From positions 62,001 through 126,000 of the forward strand of contig SYIK01000012.1 of assembly GCA_005798905.1 (NCBI GenBank): 64,000 bases of DNA, read 5' to 3'. The position numbers and the translations under genes are program-made. Each line of letters begins with the position of its first letter. Positions within the stretch are counted from its first letter, which is position 1. Below, in pieces: positions 46,283-55,275 of the stretch. The notes beneath the pieces were generated by a model, which searched no databases, had not been told where the DNA came from, and saw only the letters and a list, made by a program, of their open reading frames with translations. Source of the stretch: Bacteroidota bacterium (GTDB taxonomy: Bacteria > Bacteroidota > Bacteroidia > Chitinophagales > Chitinophagaceae).

Positions 46283-47641
46283 ATGAACAGACGATTTGAT
46301 AATGATGATTTCGAATCTTTTTTAAGATACAATGCAAATCAATACCCAATGTATCCATCAGATAGAGTTTGGAAAGGAGTTCATGCCACGTTACATACAT
46401 ATCGAAAATGGTATGCATTTACAGCATTGGGATCACTTTTACTATTGGGTGGTTTTACTGCTTTATTTTTTTTAAATACAAATTCAAAAACGCAACCTAT
46501 TGCTAATAATTTAGTTCCCACTTCAGTAAATAAACAATTAAATAATATTAATAATAAAAACAGTAGCATAGATTTTACTCCTGTAACAAAAATATTAGTT
46601 GCAGAAAAAATCACTAACAACAATCCTGTAAAATCAATACTTGTTGCTATAAAAAAGCCTGTAAATACAGCTGTTGAAAATTCAACAGAAACGGCTCAAG
46701 AGATAATTGATGCTCCCGTAAAAGACAGAAACTTAATTATTTCAAATTTGGAAGAGAAGCAATTATTATTAGGTTTTCAACAAAAAATGATTGTAGTTAA
46801 CCCCCAATTTGAAATCAATACTGCAAATTCAATTGAAAATAAAACTACATCAACAGAAAAAATTAATGAAAAATTATTTTCAGTTGCAAACCAAGCTACA
46901 TCAATTCAAAAAAATAAAAAACAAAAAAGATTTAACACACAGCTCTATTTTATACCAACCGTTAGTTACAGGAAATTATCCGAAAATAACAATGCAACTA
47001 TTGCTTATCAGGGATTTGGTTATCAACAAACAATAAATGTAAAAAAGGTTGTAATCCATAAACCCGACTTAGGTTTTGAATTTGGAATTGGAGGACGCTA
47101 TCGAGTAAAAAACAATTTTTACTTTTCCACTGGGTTACAATTTAATTTAACTCGTTATGACATTAGAGCATCATACCATCCTACTGAAATAGCAACAGTT
47201 GCCTTAAACAGAGGATATCGAACTGACTCAATAGCTTCGTTAAGTAATTTCCGAAACGTTAGAGGTGGATTTTCAAATTGGATAGAAAACTTTTATTTTC
47301 AAGCAGCATTGCCAATTGGAATGGAAGTGGTGTTAGCAACTAAAAACAAAATCCAGTGGGGGTTACAAGGATCATTGCAACCTACTTATGTAATCGGAGA
47401 TCGAGCTTATTTGATTTCAAGTGATTATAAAAACTATGCAAAATTTCCAAATCTAATGCGTCGATGGAATTTGAGTTCCAGTATTGGAACTTTTGTTGCT
47501 TATACTTCAGGAAAAATTGATTGGCAGTTTGGACCAATGCTTCGCTATCAACACCTATCTAGTTTTACAAGCAAATACCCTGTTAAAGAAAATCTTTTCG
47601 ACGTAGGATTTAAAGTAGCAGCTACGTTCAATAAAAAATAA
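46283..47641 (+). CDS. Single-TM protein with C-terminal barrel-like region, possible sigma-factor partner
   Basis: A 452-residue protein that starts 25 bases after the sigma factor gene. Residues 1-45 are hydrophilic and could be a cytoplasmic domain (FDNDDFESFLRYNANQYPM). Then comes one transmembrane helix (YAFTALGSLLLLGGFTALFFL, about 48-68). About 150 residues of linker follow, and then 200 residues of strand-like sequence with YFIPTVSYRK, GFEFGIGGRYRV and FYFSTGLQFNL, ending in KVAATFNKK. The arrangement recalls a membrane-bound anti-sigma factor coupled to an outer-membrane-like barrel, but I do not recognise a known anti-sigma motif. Its role as a sigma partner is inferred from adjacency alone. 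Confidence 0.7.
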   Translation: MNRRFDNDDFESFLRYNANQYPMYPSDRVWKGVHATLHTYRKWYAFTALGSLLLLGGFTALFFLNTNSKTQPIANNLVPTSVNKQLNNINNKNSSIDFTPVTKILVAEKITNNNPVKSILVAIKKPVNTAVENSTETAQEIIDAPVKDRNLIISNLEEKQLLLGFQQKMIVVNPQFEINTANSIENKTTSTEKINEKLFSVANQATSIQKNKKQKRFNTQLYFIPTVSYRKLSENNNATIAYQGFGYQQTINVKKVVIHKPDLGFEFGIGGRYRVKNNFYFSTGLQFNLTRYDIRASYHPTEIATVALNRGYRTDSIASLSNFRNVRGGFSNWIENFYFQAALPIGMEVVLATKNKIQWGLQGSLQPTYVIGDRAYLISSDYKNYAKFPNLMRRWNLSSSIGTFVAYTSGKIDWQFGPMLRYQHLSSFTSKYPVKENLFDVGFKVAATFNKK

Positions 47642-47685
47642 TACGCTTCTTTTGAATTTGGATTTTGATTCAATTAATTTTGGCT

Positions 47686-48246
47686 ATGCAATATTATAAT
47701 TACATAGTCACGTTACTTATCGTAACTTTTTTTTCTTGTAATTTTCAAAAAGAAAAACCAACGGAATTGTCCATCTCAAGTGTATCAATAATTCATGGAC
47801 AAATAAATCACATCGACACTTCTTTTTATCAAATTACAAAATTTGAAACCAACAACAACAAAACTGATACTACATTTATTACTCGTGAAATATTTCACAT
47901 TGAAGCAAATGGCTTTCTTGAATTAGATGACATTACAAATAATAAATTTGCAAAAAATTACACAGAAGAAAAAATTATTGACGAAACCCAACAAACTTTA
48001 AGCATTATCCATTCTGCTAAAAACGAAAATCTTGAAATTCAAAAACAAATTATGATTGTGGACATCAGCAATCCATCAAATGCAAAAGTGACTAGCATTT
48101 TTATTGATAAAATAATAGCAACCAATTCAACTTCTGTTCAGCAACGACTTTTTTGGCAATTGGATTCTTATTTTCAAATTGCAACCATTACCACAACAAA
48201 AGAATTTTTAGAAACTACAAAATTGGTGAGAATAACTTGGCGCTAA
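47686..48246 (+). CDS. Lipoprotein of unknown function
   Basis: A 186-residue lipoprotein with lipobox FFSC (cysteine at residue 18). I chose the ATG at 47686; an in-frame TTG at 47665 gives seven more residues, which are unlikely to be part of the signal. The mature part is rich in Thr, Ile and Asn with no known domain. It follows the TM-barrel gene by 44 bases and comes before uvrC. I do not recognise the family. Confidence 0.68.
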   Translation: MQYYNYIVTLLIVTFFSCNFQKEKPTELSISSVSIIHGQINHIDTSFYQITKFETNNNKTDTTFITREIFHIEANGFLELDDITNNKFAKNYTEEKIIDETQQTLSIIHSAKNENLEIQKQIMIVDISNPSNAKVTSIFIDKIIATNSTSVQQRLFWQLDSYFQIATITTTKEFLETTKLVRITWR

Positions 48247-48273
48247 ATAAAATTTTTAGTGCTCGTCATTTTT

Positions 48274-50073
48274 ATGTTGTCAGAAGAATTTAAAAATATT
48301 GCACACAGTTTTCCGCCACAGCCAGGTATTTATAAATATTTTGACAAGAAAGATTCGTTGCTTTATATCGGCAAAGCAAAAAATTTAAGAAAAAGAATCA
48401 GCTCTTACTTTATCAAACAAAATATCAACAACAAAACAATCGAATTAGTAAACCAAATTTTTAGAATTGAGATTGTAGTTGTTGACTCGGAACAAGATGC
48501 ATTTTTTTTGGAGAACTCTTTGATTAAAAAATTTCAACCAAAATATAATATCAACCTGAAAGATGATAAAACCTATCCGTACATCGTCATTAAAAATGAA
48601 CCTTTCCCTCGTATATTTTTAACTCGAAAAATTATTAACGACGGTTCCGAATATTTAGGCCCTTTTACTTCTGTATTTCAATTGCACGAATTGTTGCAAT
48701 TCATCAAACAAACCATTCCAATTCGCAATTGTACGTTAAATCTTTCTCCAAAAAATATTGAAAAAAAGAAATTCAAAATTTGTTTGGAATATCATTTAGG
48801 CAATTGCAAAGGTCCTTGCGAAGGATTACAAACAGCAGAAGATTATCAAAAAAATATTGCACAAATAAAAAATATTTTAAAAGGAAACCTGTCGCCAGTT
48901 ATTCAGTATTTTAAATATGAAATGAACTCGTTTTCAAAAAATATGCAATTCGAAAAAGCTGAACAGGCAAAAAAGAAAATCGAATTTTTAACTAATTACC
49001 AATCTAAATCAGTTATTGTAAATCCAAAACTTTCCGATTTAGATATATTTTATATTCTAAAAAAAGGTACAACTGCTTGTGTTAATTATTTGAAAGTGCA
49101 ATCAGGAACAATTGTTCAGACAAAAACAATTCACTCACAAACATTTCTTGGCGAATCGTTGGAAGAAATTTTAATTTTTGCAATCGCACAATTGCGTAAC
49201 AATTTTAAAAGTGTTGCCAAAGAAATTGTAATTCCATTTAGAATCAACTATCCGGAAATCGGAATTAAAGTAACCGTCCCAAAAATTGGGGATAAACAAA
49301 AATTATTAGCTCTTTCCGAAAAAAATGCAACTTATTTTATTGGAGAACAAGAAAAGAAAAGAAGACTTCATTTAAATACCAATGAAATAACGCCAAATAC
49401 ACTTTTACAAAAAATGAAAGTGGAACTTCATCTTCCTGAAACGCCGACTCATATTGAATGTTTTGACAATTCAAATATTCAAGGGGCTTTTCCGGTTGCT
49501 GCAATGGTTTGTTTTAAAAATGCAATTGCAAGCAAGAAAGATTATAGAAAATTCAAAATAAAAACTGTAAAAGGAATTGATGATTTTGCCAGCATGAAAG
49601 AAACAGTTTATCGGCGATACAAAAGAGTGCTGGATGAAAAACTTCCTTTTCCGCAATTAATAATTATTGACGGCGGAAAAGGTCAATTGAATTCTGCAAA
49701 ACAAGCGTTGCAAGAATTAAATGCAATTGGAAAAACTACATTAATTGGTCTTGCAAAAAAAGAAGAAGAAATATTTTTTGCAAACGATACGCAATCATTG
49801 AAGTTGCCATTAGATAGCAAAAGCTTACAATTAATTCGCAAAATACGCGACGAAGCTCATCGTTTTGTAATTAGATTTCATCGCAACAAAAGGAGCAAGG
49901 ATACATTTTTCAACGAACTTGAAATGATAAAAGGTGTTGGAAATGAAACGATAAATTTATTACTCAAACAATTTAAGTCTGTTATTTCAATTAAAAAACA
50001 AACAGAAGAAAATTTAGCAACAGTAGTTGGAAAAGCAAAAGCAAAAATAATTTATACAAGCTTTCAAAAATAA
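48274..50073 (+). CDS. uvrC: Excinuclease ABC subunit C
   Basis: A 599-residue endonuclease that makes both incisions around bulky lesions. The ATG at 48274 starts MLSEEFKNIAHSFPPQPGIY; a GTG at 48259 would add five residues. The N-terminal GIY-YIG nuclease is visible at PGIYKYFDKKDSLLYIGKAKNLR (key parts PGIYKYF and LYIGKAKNLRKR, about 16-40). The UvrB-interacting UVR motif lies at SKNMQFEKAEQAKKKIE, the RNase H-like core has CFDNSNIQGAFPVAAMV and IIDGGKGQLNSAKQ, and the C-terminal part has an HhH motif (MIKGVGNETINLLLKQF). It pairs with mfd at the start of the window. Confidence 0.96.
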   Translation: MLSEEFKNIAHSFPPQPGIYKYFDKKDSLLYIGKAKNLRKRISSYFIKQNINNKTIELVNQIFRIEIVVVDSEQDAFFLENSLIKKFQPKYNINLKDDKTYPYIVIKNEPFPRIFLTRKIINDGSEYLGPFTSVFQLHELLQFIKQTIPIRNCTLNLSPKNIEKKKFKICLEYHLGNCKGPCEGLQTAEDYQKNIAQIKNILKGNLSPVIQYFKYEMNSFSKNMQFEKAEQAKKKIEFLTNYQSKSVIVNPKLSDLDIFYILKKGTTACVNYLKVQSGTIVQTKTIHSQTFLGESLEEILIFAIAQLRNNFKSVAKEIVIPFRINYPEIGIKVTVPKIGDKQKLLALSEKNATYFIGEQEKKRRLHLNTNEITPNTLLQKMKVELHLPETPTHIECFDNSNIQGAFPVAAMVCFKNAIASKKDYRKFKIKTVKGIDDFASMKETVYRRYKRVLDEKLPFPQLIIIDGGKGQLNSAKQALQELNAIGKTTLIGLAKKEEEIFFANDTQSLKLPLDSKSLQLIRKIRDEAHRFVIRFHRNKRSKDTFFNELEMIKGVGNETINLLLKQFKSVISIKKQTEENLATVVGKAKAKIIYTSFQK

Positions 50074-50074
50074 A

Positions 50075-50096
50075 TAAGCCACTTTTCAGTGGCTTA
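50075..50096. terminator. Bidirectional terminator between uvrC and gldN
   Basis: A perfect 9-base-pair stem TAAGCCACT - TTTC - AGTGGCTTA starts just after the uvrC stop. On the minus strand the stem is followed by TTTATTTTTG, a good U-rich tail for the gldN transcript. On the plus strand the tail is weaker (CAAATAGTTTTAAA). It lies between two convergent genes, uvrC and gldN, and fits a shared terminator. Confidence 0.8.
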
Positions 50097-50121
50097 CAAA
50101 TAGTTTTAAAATCAACAAAAA

Positions 50122-51225
50122 TTAGTACGACCAAAGATTTTGTTCGTAATCAAAGATTTTATTTTTGATATTTTCGCCTTCTAAAAGTGCGAGAATTGGA
50201 TCTTTAATTACTGTCCGAATATTTTTATTTAACGGATTATCAAGTGAAGATTTCACAATATAACTACTAAACATTCTTGCTTCGAATAATTCCTCCCAAG
50301 TCATTCTACTCATGCCCATATTTTTAGAATTATAAACTTCATACTTAGCTAATGTTGGTCGCAAATCGGGGTAGTAAATCCAAAACAAAGGAGTAACACC
50401 TCTTTCCGTTTTTTTATCTATCCCAAAAATTGTTTTACACGGAGCAATGCCAATGATCCGAACAAACATACGGCTGGCTTCTCTATCAAAAACCCAATCT
50501 TCTTTTACTCTAAATTTTACAATATCATCTGGACTTAATTTATCGCAAGTTCTTACATACATATTGGTTTTGGTAGGATCTAAAAGATCAAAAACAGGAA
50601 CCGTATCGCAATTACCTCCACCACCAAATACATTTGCAAATGCAAGAGAATCTAATGGCGTCGTAAATCGATCATCATCTGCGTTAAATGCAGTTACTCC
50701 GCCTTTTCGTATTGCATCAACTAGAATAGCAATAAAGCGTTGATCCCCATTATCATCGTTTGCCTGATTGCGAAAAGGCATATTTATTTTTTCTCGAATA
50801 TCAATTTCGCGCCAAACACGTTGTGTGTATAAAGCATCTTCGGCTCTTAAATTTTCATACACTAATGGTGTTCTTTCGTTGAAAATAGTTTTTACTGTTG
50901 CTCCATCATTTCGTAATGATTTACGAACTGTATCATTAAATCCCCCTACTTGGCTAAAATCTTCTACAAGTAAAAGTCCTCGGTAATGTCCAATTACTTT
51001 TTGTCCGGTTGGTAGAACGGTACCAATTGGAAGCAATGCAGGTGTTGTATCTGCAGGTGGTAATGCTTCTATAACCGAAGGAATAGGATTAGTAACTTCA
51101 ACCGGTTTATTTGTTGCCTGATTAGTAGTTGCATTTCCTCTTCCTCTTCTTTGTGCGTTTGCATTATTTATTGTACAAAAAATAAATGCTGCAAAAAGCG
51201 AATATTTTAAAAGTGATTTTTTCAT
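50122..51225 (-). CDS. gldN: Gliding/T9SS protein GldN
   Basis: A 367-residue periplasmic protein with a signal peptide (MKKSLLKYSLFAAFIFCTINNANA). GldN (PorN) binds GldK in the large periplasmic ring of the T9SS. A low-complexity segment rich in Pro, Thr and Asn follows the signal (about 30-65). The family segments include TLVYENLRAEDALYTQRVWREIDIREKINMPFRNQ (parts YENLRAEDALYTQRVWREID and EKINMPFRNQ), VKEDWVFDREASRMFVRIIGI and ILALLEGENIKNKIFDYEQN. It is last in the gldKLMN order and ends near a bidirectional terminator. Confidence 0.94.
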   Translation of the reverse strand: MKKSLLKYSLFAAFIFCTINNANAQRRGRGNATTNQATNKPVEVTNPIPSVIEALPPADTTPALLPIGTVLPTGQKVIGHYRGLLLVEDFSQVGGFNDTVRKSLRNDGATVKTIFNERTPLVYENLRAEDALYTQRVWREIDIREKINMPFRNQANDDNGDQRFIAILVDAIRKGGVTAFNADDDRFTTPLDSLAFANVFGGGGNCDTVPVFDLLDPTKTNMYVRTCDKLSPDDIVKFRVKEDWVFDREASRMFVRIIGIAPCKTIFGIDKKTERGVTPLFWIYYPDLRPTLAKYEVYNSKNMGMSRMTWEELFEARMFSSYIVKSSLDNPLNKNIRTVIKDPILALLEGENIKNKIFDYEQNLWSY

Positions 51226-51232
51226 TGCTTAT

Positions 51233-52756
51233 TTATTTCAAATTAAAAATTAGTGGGGTTAATTTTCTTCTTCGACCATCAGGACCTACTGCATAAATAT
51301 CTTCAACAGTGATATAAGAACCTGAGCGACATTGATTAATAATTTTTCTTGCTTCAAGCCAAGCTGCACCTGTGTTACTTGCTTCTTCAATTCCATTGTT
51401 GAATCCAGCACCATCTCCAGTAATTCTATAACTAACTACATTAAACTGTGTTTCATAAAAGAAATTTTTAACCATTGCTCTAATACCCGCTTGGCTTTTA
51501 AACACCGATGCTTGAATTTCGCCGCTTTCATTTGCACCAACCATTGGTGTAGGATCGGGAATGGAACGAACACGAAAACGAATTGGTGTTGTTTTTCCAT
51601 CTGGAGTTTTAATACTGATAATACAGTTGTCACTTTCTTGTGTAACTCTAGCAATATATTTTCCTCCTACTCCTGTTAGCACTCCACCACCTCCGGTAAT
51701 CGAAACAACTAGTTGATCTACGCTTCCACTTCCAGAAATTGTTACCGGATTATCAACTCCGATAAATAAAACATTCATTTTATCCAATTGTGCTGCTGCG
51801 TTAGATTGACCAACTGTGTACTCAATTACTTTTTCAATGGATTGTTGTTTACCATTTTGATCGGTAAAATTAACTTTTACAGTTAGCGATTTATGTCCAA
51901 CATCATTTACTCTTGTTTTCCAATGTGAAGCTCCATCTTCTCCAAGTGGAACTACTGTACCTCCAATAGAAATTACTGGTTTTGCAGCTTTGCTAAATGC
52001 ACCAACACCAGCACTTATTTCAAGTTCTTGTCCTGGTAAAAGATAAGTTGCATTTTGGCCTACAACAGCCGCATATGTATCATATCGAACATCTACTTTT
52101 CCAACTTGTTCATGGCAAAAAGTAACAATTTTATTTTCAGAAGTTCTGATATCATTTTGAAACTTACTCAAAATAGTTAAAGAGGCAATAGTTGGAACCA
52201 TGTGGAAATATGCTTTTTCCCAAGTGTTATTGCTTTTATTTTTTGTTTTGGGCATCGTTAAATCAATGGGAAGTGCATTTTCAAAATTTTTTGCAAACAA
52301 TGAATCTACTGCCAACACTTGCTTTTGATAAGCTTGTAATTTTTCAAAAAGGACCTTTCCCTCTCCTTGATCAACCATTATTCGAGTAGTAACATCAAGA
52401 TTATCGATTCCTTTTTCTTCTTCACTTGTTGGATTATACTTCGCTTCTTCCATAATCCTTTTTTTAAGCCCATCGACAAAACTGTAAACATCATTTGAAA
52501 GCTTCTGAACCATTTCGGCTTTCGGATTCCAAATATTGGCTCTTTCGGCCGTTTCAGGTTTTTTAGTTTTTTCAGCTAACGATTCCATTATACTACTCGT
52601 AGAAATATTTACGGTAGCACTAGAACTCTCCAAGCTGTTATTTACCGTTTTAAAAGCATTGAGAATTTCAGACGATACATTTAATGCTAACATTGCTGTA
52701 AGCACCAAATACATCATATTGATCATCTTTTGCCGGGGTTCGCGAGGTAAAGACAT
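51233..52756 (-). CDS. gldM: Gliding/T9SS protein GldM
   Basis: A 507-residue bitopic protein of the T9SS inner-membrane motor. The N-terminal transmembrane helix is in MINMMYLVLTAMLALNVSSEI (parts MINMMYLVLTAMLALN and SSEILNAFKTV), which inserts into GldL. A long helical then beta-rich periplasmic part reaches toward the GldKN ring (strand-rich from about residue 225, with GQNATYLLPGQELEISAGVGAF). PorM family proteins show the same N-terminal start, SLPREPRQKMINMMY. It is seven bases upstream of gldN, so the two are coupled. Confidence 0.95.
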   Translation of the reverse strand: MSLPREPRQKMINMMYLVLTAMLALNVSSEILNAFKTVNNSLESSSATVNISTSSIMESLAEKTKKPETAERANIWNPKAEMVQKLSNDVYSFVDGLKKRIMEEAKYNPTSEEEKGIDNLDVTTRIMVDQGEGKVLFEKLQAYQKQVLAVDSLFAKNFENALPIDLTMPKTKNKSNNTWEKAYFHMVPTIASLTILSKFQNDIRTSENKIVTFCHEQVGKVDVRYDTYAAVVGQNATYLLPGQELEISAGVGAFSKAAKPVISIGGTVVPLGEDGASHWKTRVNDVGHKSLTVKVNFTDQNGKQQSIEKVIEYTVGQSNAAAQLDKMNVLFIGVDNPVTISGSGSVDQLVVSITGGGGVLTGVGGKYIARVTQESDNCIISIKTPDGKTTPIRFRVRSIPDPTPMVGANESGEIQASVFKSQAGIRAMVKNFFYETQFNVVSYRITGDGAGFNNGIEEASNTGAAWLEARKIINQCRSGSYITVEDIYAVGPDGRRRKLTPLIFNLK

Positions 52757-52821
52757 GAAATTTAATATTTATAATATTTCGTCAAAAACGAAAATGGGTT
52801 ATTAAATTAATAAACAATCTA

Positions 52822-53631
52822 CTAAGCTCGCCCCTGCATTGCAGTGAGCATATTGCCATAAACTTGATTCAAACGACTTAGATTAGTTGCAAGCGTAGAA
52901 ATTTGATCGTGTGCTTGTTTTGCTTCATCAATCGTACTGTGCATCACATCAGACGACTGCACTAAATTTCCATAAAATTTATTCATTGCTTTCAAATGAT
53001 TGCTTGTATCCTGCAACTCCAACTCATAAATAGCATTTAGTGATGATAAATTTTTAGTCAGTACTTGCACTTGCTCATGAAAATATTTTGCATCGTTTGC
53101 AGATGTATTAAACTGTTCTGCACTTTCAGCAGCACTCGAATACGCATCTTTCATTTTAGAGAGTGCAGAAGCCGCCTCACGGGTTTTTGTAGAATAATCG
53201 TTAGTAGCAGCTACAGCATCGCTTACTTCGCTAATGCCGCCAGCAGTTGATTCTAACTTTTTAAAGCTATCACTTAGTTTACCCAATGTAGTTGAGTTAA
53301 TACCGGCTTCGTCCAACATAGTATCCATCGCTTTTAATGGAGAAGTATCTCCAGCAAGTGCTAATGGTGTTGGTTTAAAATTAGGATCTAAATCAGGATG
53401 TACATTAATTTCTGGAAAATAACGCTGCCAATGTGGTTCCTCTGGTGGAGGTACCATAAACGCCATTACCAAAAACACGATTACTTCTGATAGCAAACCA
53501 AGTGTAATCATTTCATCCGCATAAGGCCAATGGCGAATTTTAAACAATGCTCCAAGAATTACGACAGCCGCAAAAAATGCAAATATGAAATTTAGAACTA
53601 TCTGACCTTTGTGAGTTTTAAAAAACATCAT
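52822..53631 (-). CDS. gldL: Gliding/T9SS protein GldL
   Basis: A 269-residue inner-membrane protein with two transmembrane helices at the N-terminus (IVLNFIFAFFAAVVILGALF and MITLGLLSEVIVFLVMAFMV). The first helices carry the charged residues thought to conduct protons and to drive the motor with GldM. After residue 70 the protein is cytoplasmic and mostly helical with coiled-coil-like repeats (TNDYSTKTREAASALSKMKDAY and further). It lies between gldK (70 bases) and gldM (65 bases), all on the minus strand. Confidence 0.95.
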   Translation of the reverse strand: MMFFKTHKGQIVLNFIFAFFAAVVILGALFKIRHWPYADEMITLGLLSEVIVFLVMAFMVPPPEEPHWQRYFPEINVHPDLDPNFKPTPLALAGDTSPLKAMDTMLDEAGINSTTLGKLSDSFKKLESTAGGISEVSDAVAATNDYSTKTREAASALSKMKDAYSSAAESAEQFNTSANDAKYFHEQVQVLTKNLSSLNAIYELELQDTSNHLKAMNKFYGNLVQSSDVMHSTIDEAKQAHDQISTLATNLSRLNQVYGNMLTAMQGRA

Positions 53632-53701
53632 ATAGAGTTCGATTTATTTGTTTTTAAAGATGAAATTGTTATTTACGTTTAATAGAAAGAGTTTATTCGG
53701 C

Positions 53702-55012
53702 TTAGCTTCTACGCCCTTTTACCGGACCAGCAGGTAAATCAATTACACAACGGAATCCGATATATGATTTAGCAATATCTTGATATTCATAAGTACGTGT
53801 TCCGTTTTGTATATAATAACCTGCGTCTTTCCAACTTCCACCACGAATTACTTTTCGTTTCATAAGCGGTGGGTCTGAATCTTTGGCATTCCATCTTACA
53901 TCCGGATTCATGTCGTGTTGAAAAGTAAACCCTCCTTCATAAAAAATGGAGGAAGTCCACTCGGCAACATTTCCCGACATATTATATAATCCATAATCAT
54001 TGGGCCAATAAGCATCAGCACGAACGGTATAAAATCCTCCATCCTCTGCATAATTTCCTCTTCCTGGTTTAAAGTTTGCCATCAAACATCCTTTTTTATT
54101 TCGGGTATAATATCCACCCCAAGGATACATTGATTGAGAACGTCCGCCACGAGCAGCATATTCCCACTGCGCTTCTCCTGGTAAGTGAAAGTCTGATTCT
54201 TGTGCTCTGTTTTTTGAATTCAAAAACGCATTTAACAAATGAGTTCTCCATTCACAAAAAGCCGTTGCTTGTTGCCAGTTTACTCCTACAACAGGATAGT
54301 TTCCAAAAGCTGGATGATTAAAGTAGCGTTTTGTTTGCGGTTCATTGTATGAATAAGTAAGGTCGCGAATCCAAACTAAAGTATCTGGATAAATTGGCAC
54401 ATCTTTTTTTACAACGAAGGTGGTGCGAGGTTTTGATTCGTTTTCTTTTTTTGCTGCCTCTTTTAAGTCAAATACTTCCGAATGATAAATAAGCTGGTCA
54501 GGATCTATTTCCGTTTTACCAAAAATTCTATTATCTGGGGAAAGCATCAATTTCGTTTGCCCTAATTGTTCTAATACTTTTGGATCATTCCATTTGATGG
54601 TTTTCATTTTTATCCAATCTACATATTCATTTCCCTCTTTATCTGCTTTCACATATTTCAACTCTCTTGCAGCAATAGAATCTCTAACCCAATGTACAAA
54701 TTGACGGTATTGATTGTTGGTAATTTCAGTTGCATCCATCCAAAATCCACTTATTGAAACAGCACGGTTCCTTGCACTAAAAGCATAAGCAGGGTCCTCA
54801 TCGCTCGGCCCCATTTGAAAAGTTCCTTGTGGCACATAAACCATTCCCGGAGGTTGCGGCATTGTATATTTTCCACCAGAAGAAATACCATGAACTTGTC
54901 CATCATTTGGCAATGCCCCAGATTTATTCTTTTTCCCCAAAATACTACAACTCGCTACGAATAAACAAATAGCTATTGTGAAGATAAAAGAAGATAAATT
55001 TTTCATTTTCAT
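53702..55012 (-). CDS. gldK: Gliding/T9SS lipoprotein GldK
   Basis: A 436-residue lipoprotein (lipobox VASC, cysteine at residue 22) of the outer-membrane-associated T9SS ring. It has the formylglycine-generating enzyme (SUMF1) fold: VPQGTFQMGPSDEDPAYAF, WMDATEITNNQYRQFVHWV, PVVGVNWQQATAFCEWR, LPGEAQWEYAARGG, NMSGNVAEWTSS and VIRGGSWKDAGYYI, ending with YIGFRCVIDL. The catalytic activity of true SUMF1 enzymes is not expected. GldK partners GldN. It is preceded by a TATATTTG promoter-like box. Confidence 0.95.
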   Translation of the reverse strand: MKMKNLSSFIFTIAICLFVASCSILGKKNKSGALPNDGQVHGISSGGKYTMPQPPGMVYVPQGTFQMGPSDEDPAYAFSARNRAVSISGFWMDATEITNNQYRQFVHWVRDSIAARELKYVKADKEGNEYVDWIKMKTIKWNDPKVLEQLGQTKLMLSPDNRIFGKTEIDPDQLIYHSEVFDLKEAAKKENESKPRTTFVVKKDVPIYPDTLVWIRDLTYSYNEPQTKRYFNHPAFGNYPVVGVNWQQATAFCEWRTHLLNAFLNSKNRAQESDFHLPGEAQWEYAARGGRSQSMYPWGGYYTRNKKGCLMANFKPGRGNYAEDGGFYTVRADAYWPNDYGLYNMSGNVAEWTSSIFYEGGFTFQHDMNPDVRWNAKDSDPPLMKRKVIRGGSWKDAGYYIQNGTRTYEYQDIAKSYIGFRCVIDLPAGPVKGRRS

Positions 55013-55031
55013 AATGTTAAACGATTAGTAG

Positions 55032-55039
55032 CAAATATA
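55032..55039 (-). promoter_or_regulatory. Possible promoter -7 element of gldK
   Basis: On the minus strand TATATTTG fits TAnnTTTG, about 20 bases upstream of the gldK ATG at 55012, which would place the start 14 or so bases before the ATG. No good -33 TTTG at the right distance is visible. The 263-base gap to hemD leaves room for a separate promoter. Confidence 0.4.
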
Positions 55040-55275
55040 AGATATTGAAATATACGATAGCATACCGTAAATAATTATTTTCAACTTAATGAGATTCTTT
55101 ATTTCATTATAGGTTTAAACGAAGCGATTGCTTATTTAGTATGTTCTGAATCAAGTATTTTGTCTTTTAGTTTCAATTAATGCTAAGAGTTCTTCTCTCG
55201 GTGAAACAGAAGGTTTTCTGTTTTTGTTAAAGGGTTCCCAAAAGAGTCTTTTTCTTTGTACGAAAGTTGATTTGA
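55040..55275. other. Intergenic region hemD-gldK, with a small hairpin
   Basis: No gene is visible. It contains a plus-strand hairpin AAACAGAA-GGTT-TTCTGTTT at 55204-55223, followed by TTGTT on the plus strand. Because hemD reads on the minus strand, the T-rich side is on the wrong strand for it, so a hemD terminator is doubtful. The region most likely holds the promoter of gldK. Confidence 0.4.

Noticed and set aside
51332-51679. Plus-strand 115-codon reading frame inside gldM
   Set aside because: It is antisense to a well-supported gene, is cysteine-rich in an unnatural way, and has no homologous features.
55204-55223. AAACAGAA/TTCTGTTT hairpin as the hemD terminator
   Set aside because: The T-rich tail follows on the plus strand, while hemD reads on the minus strand.
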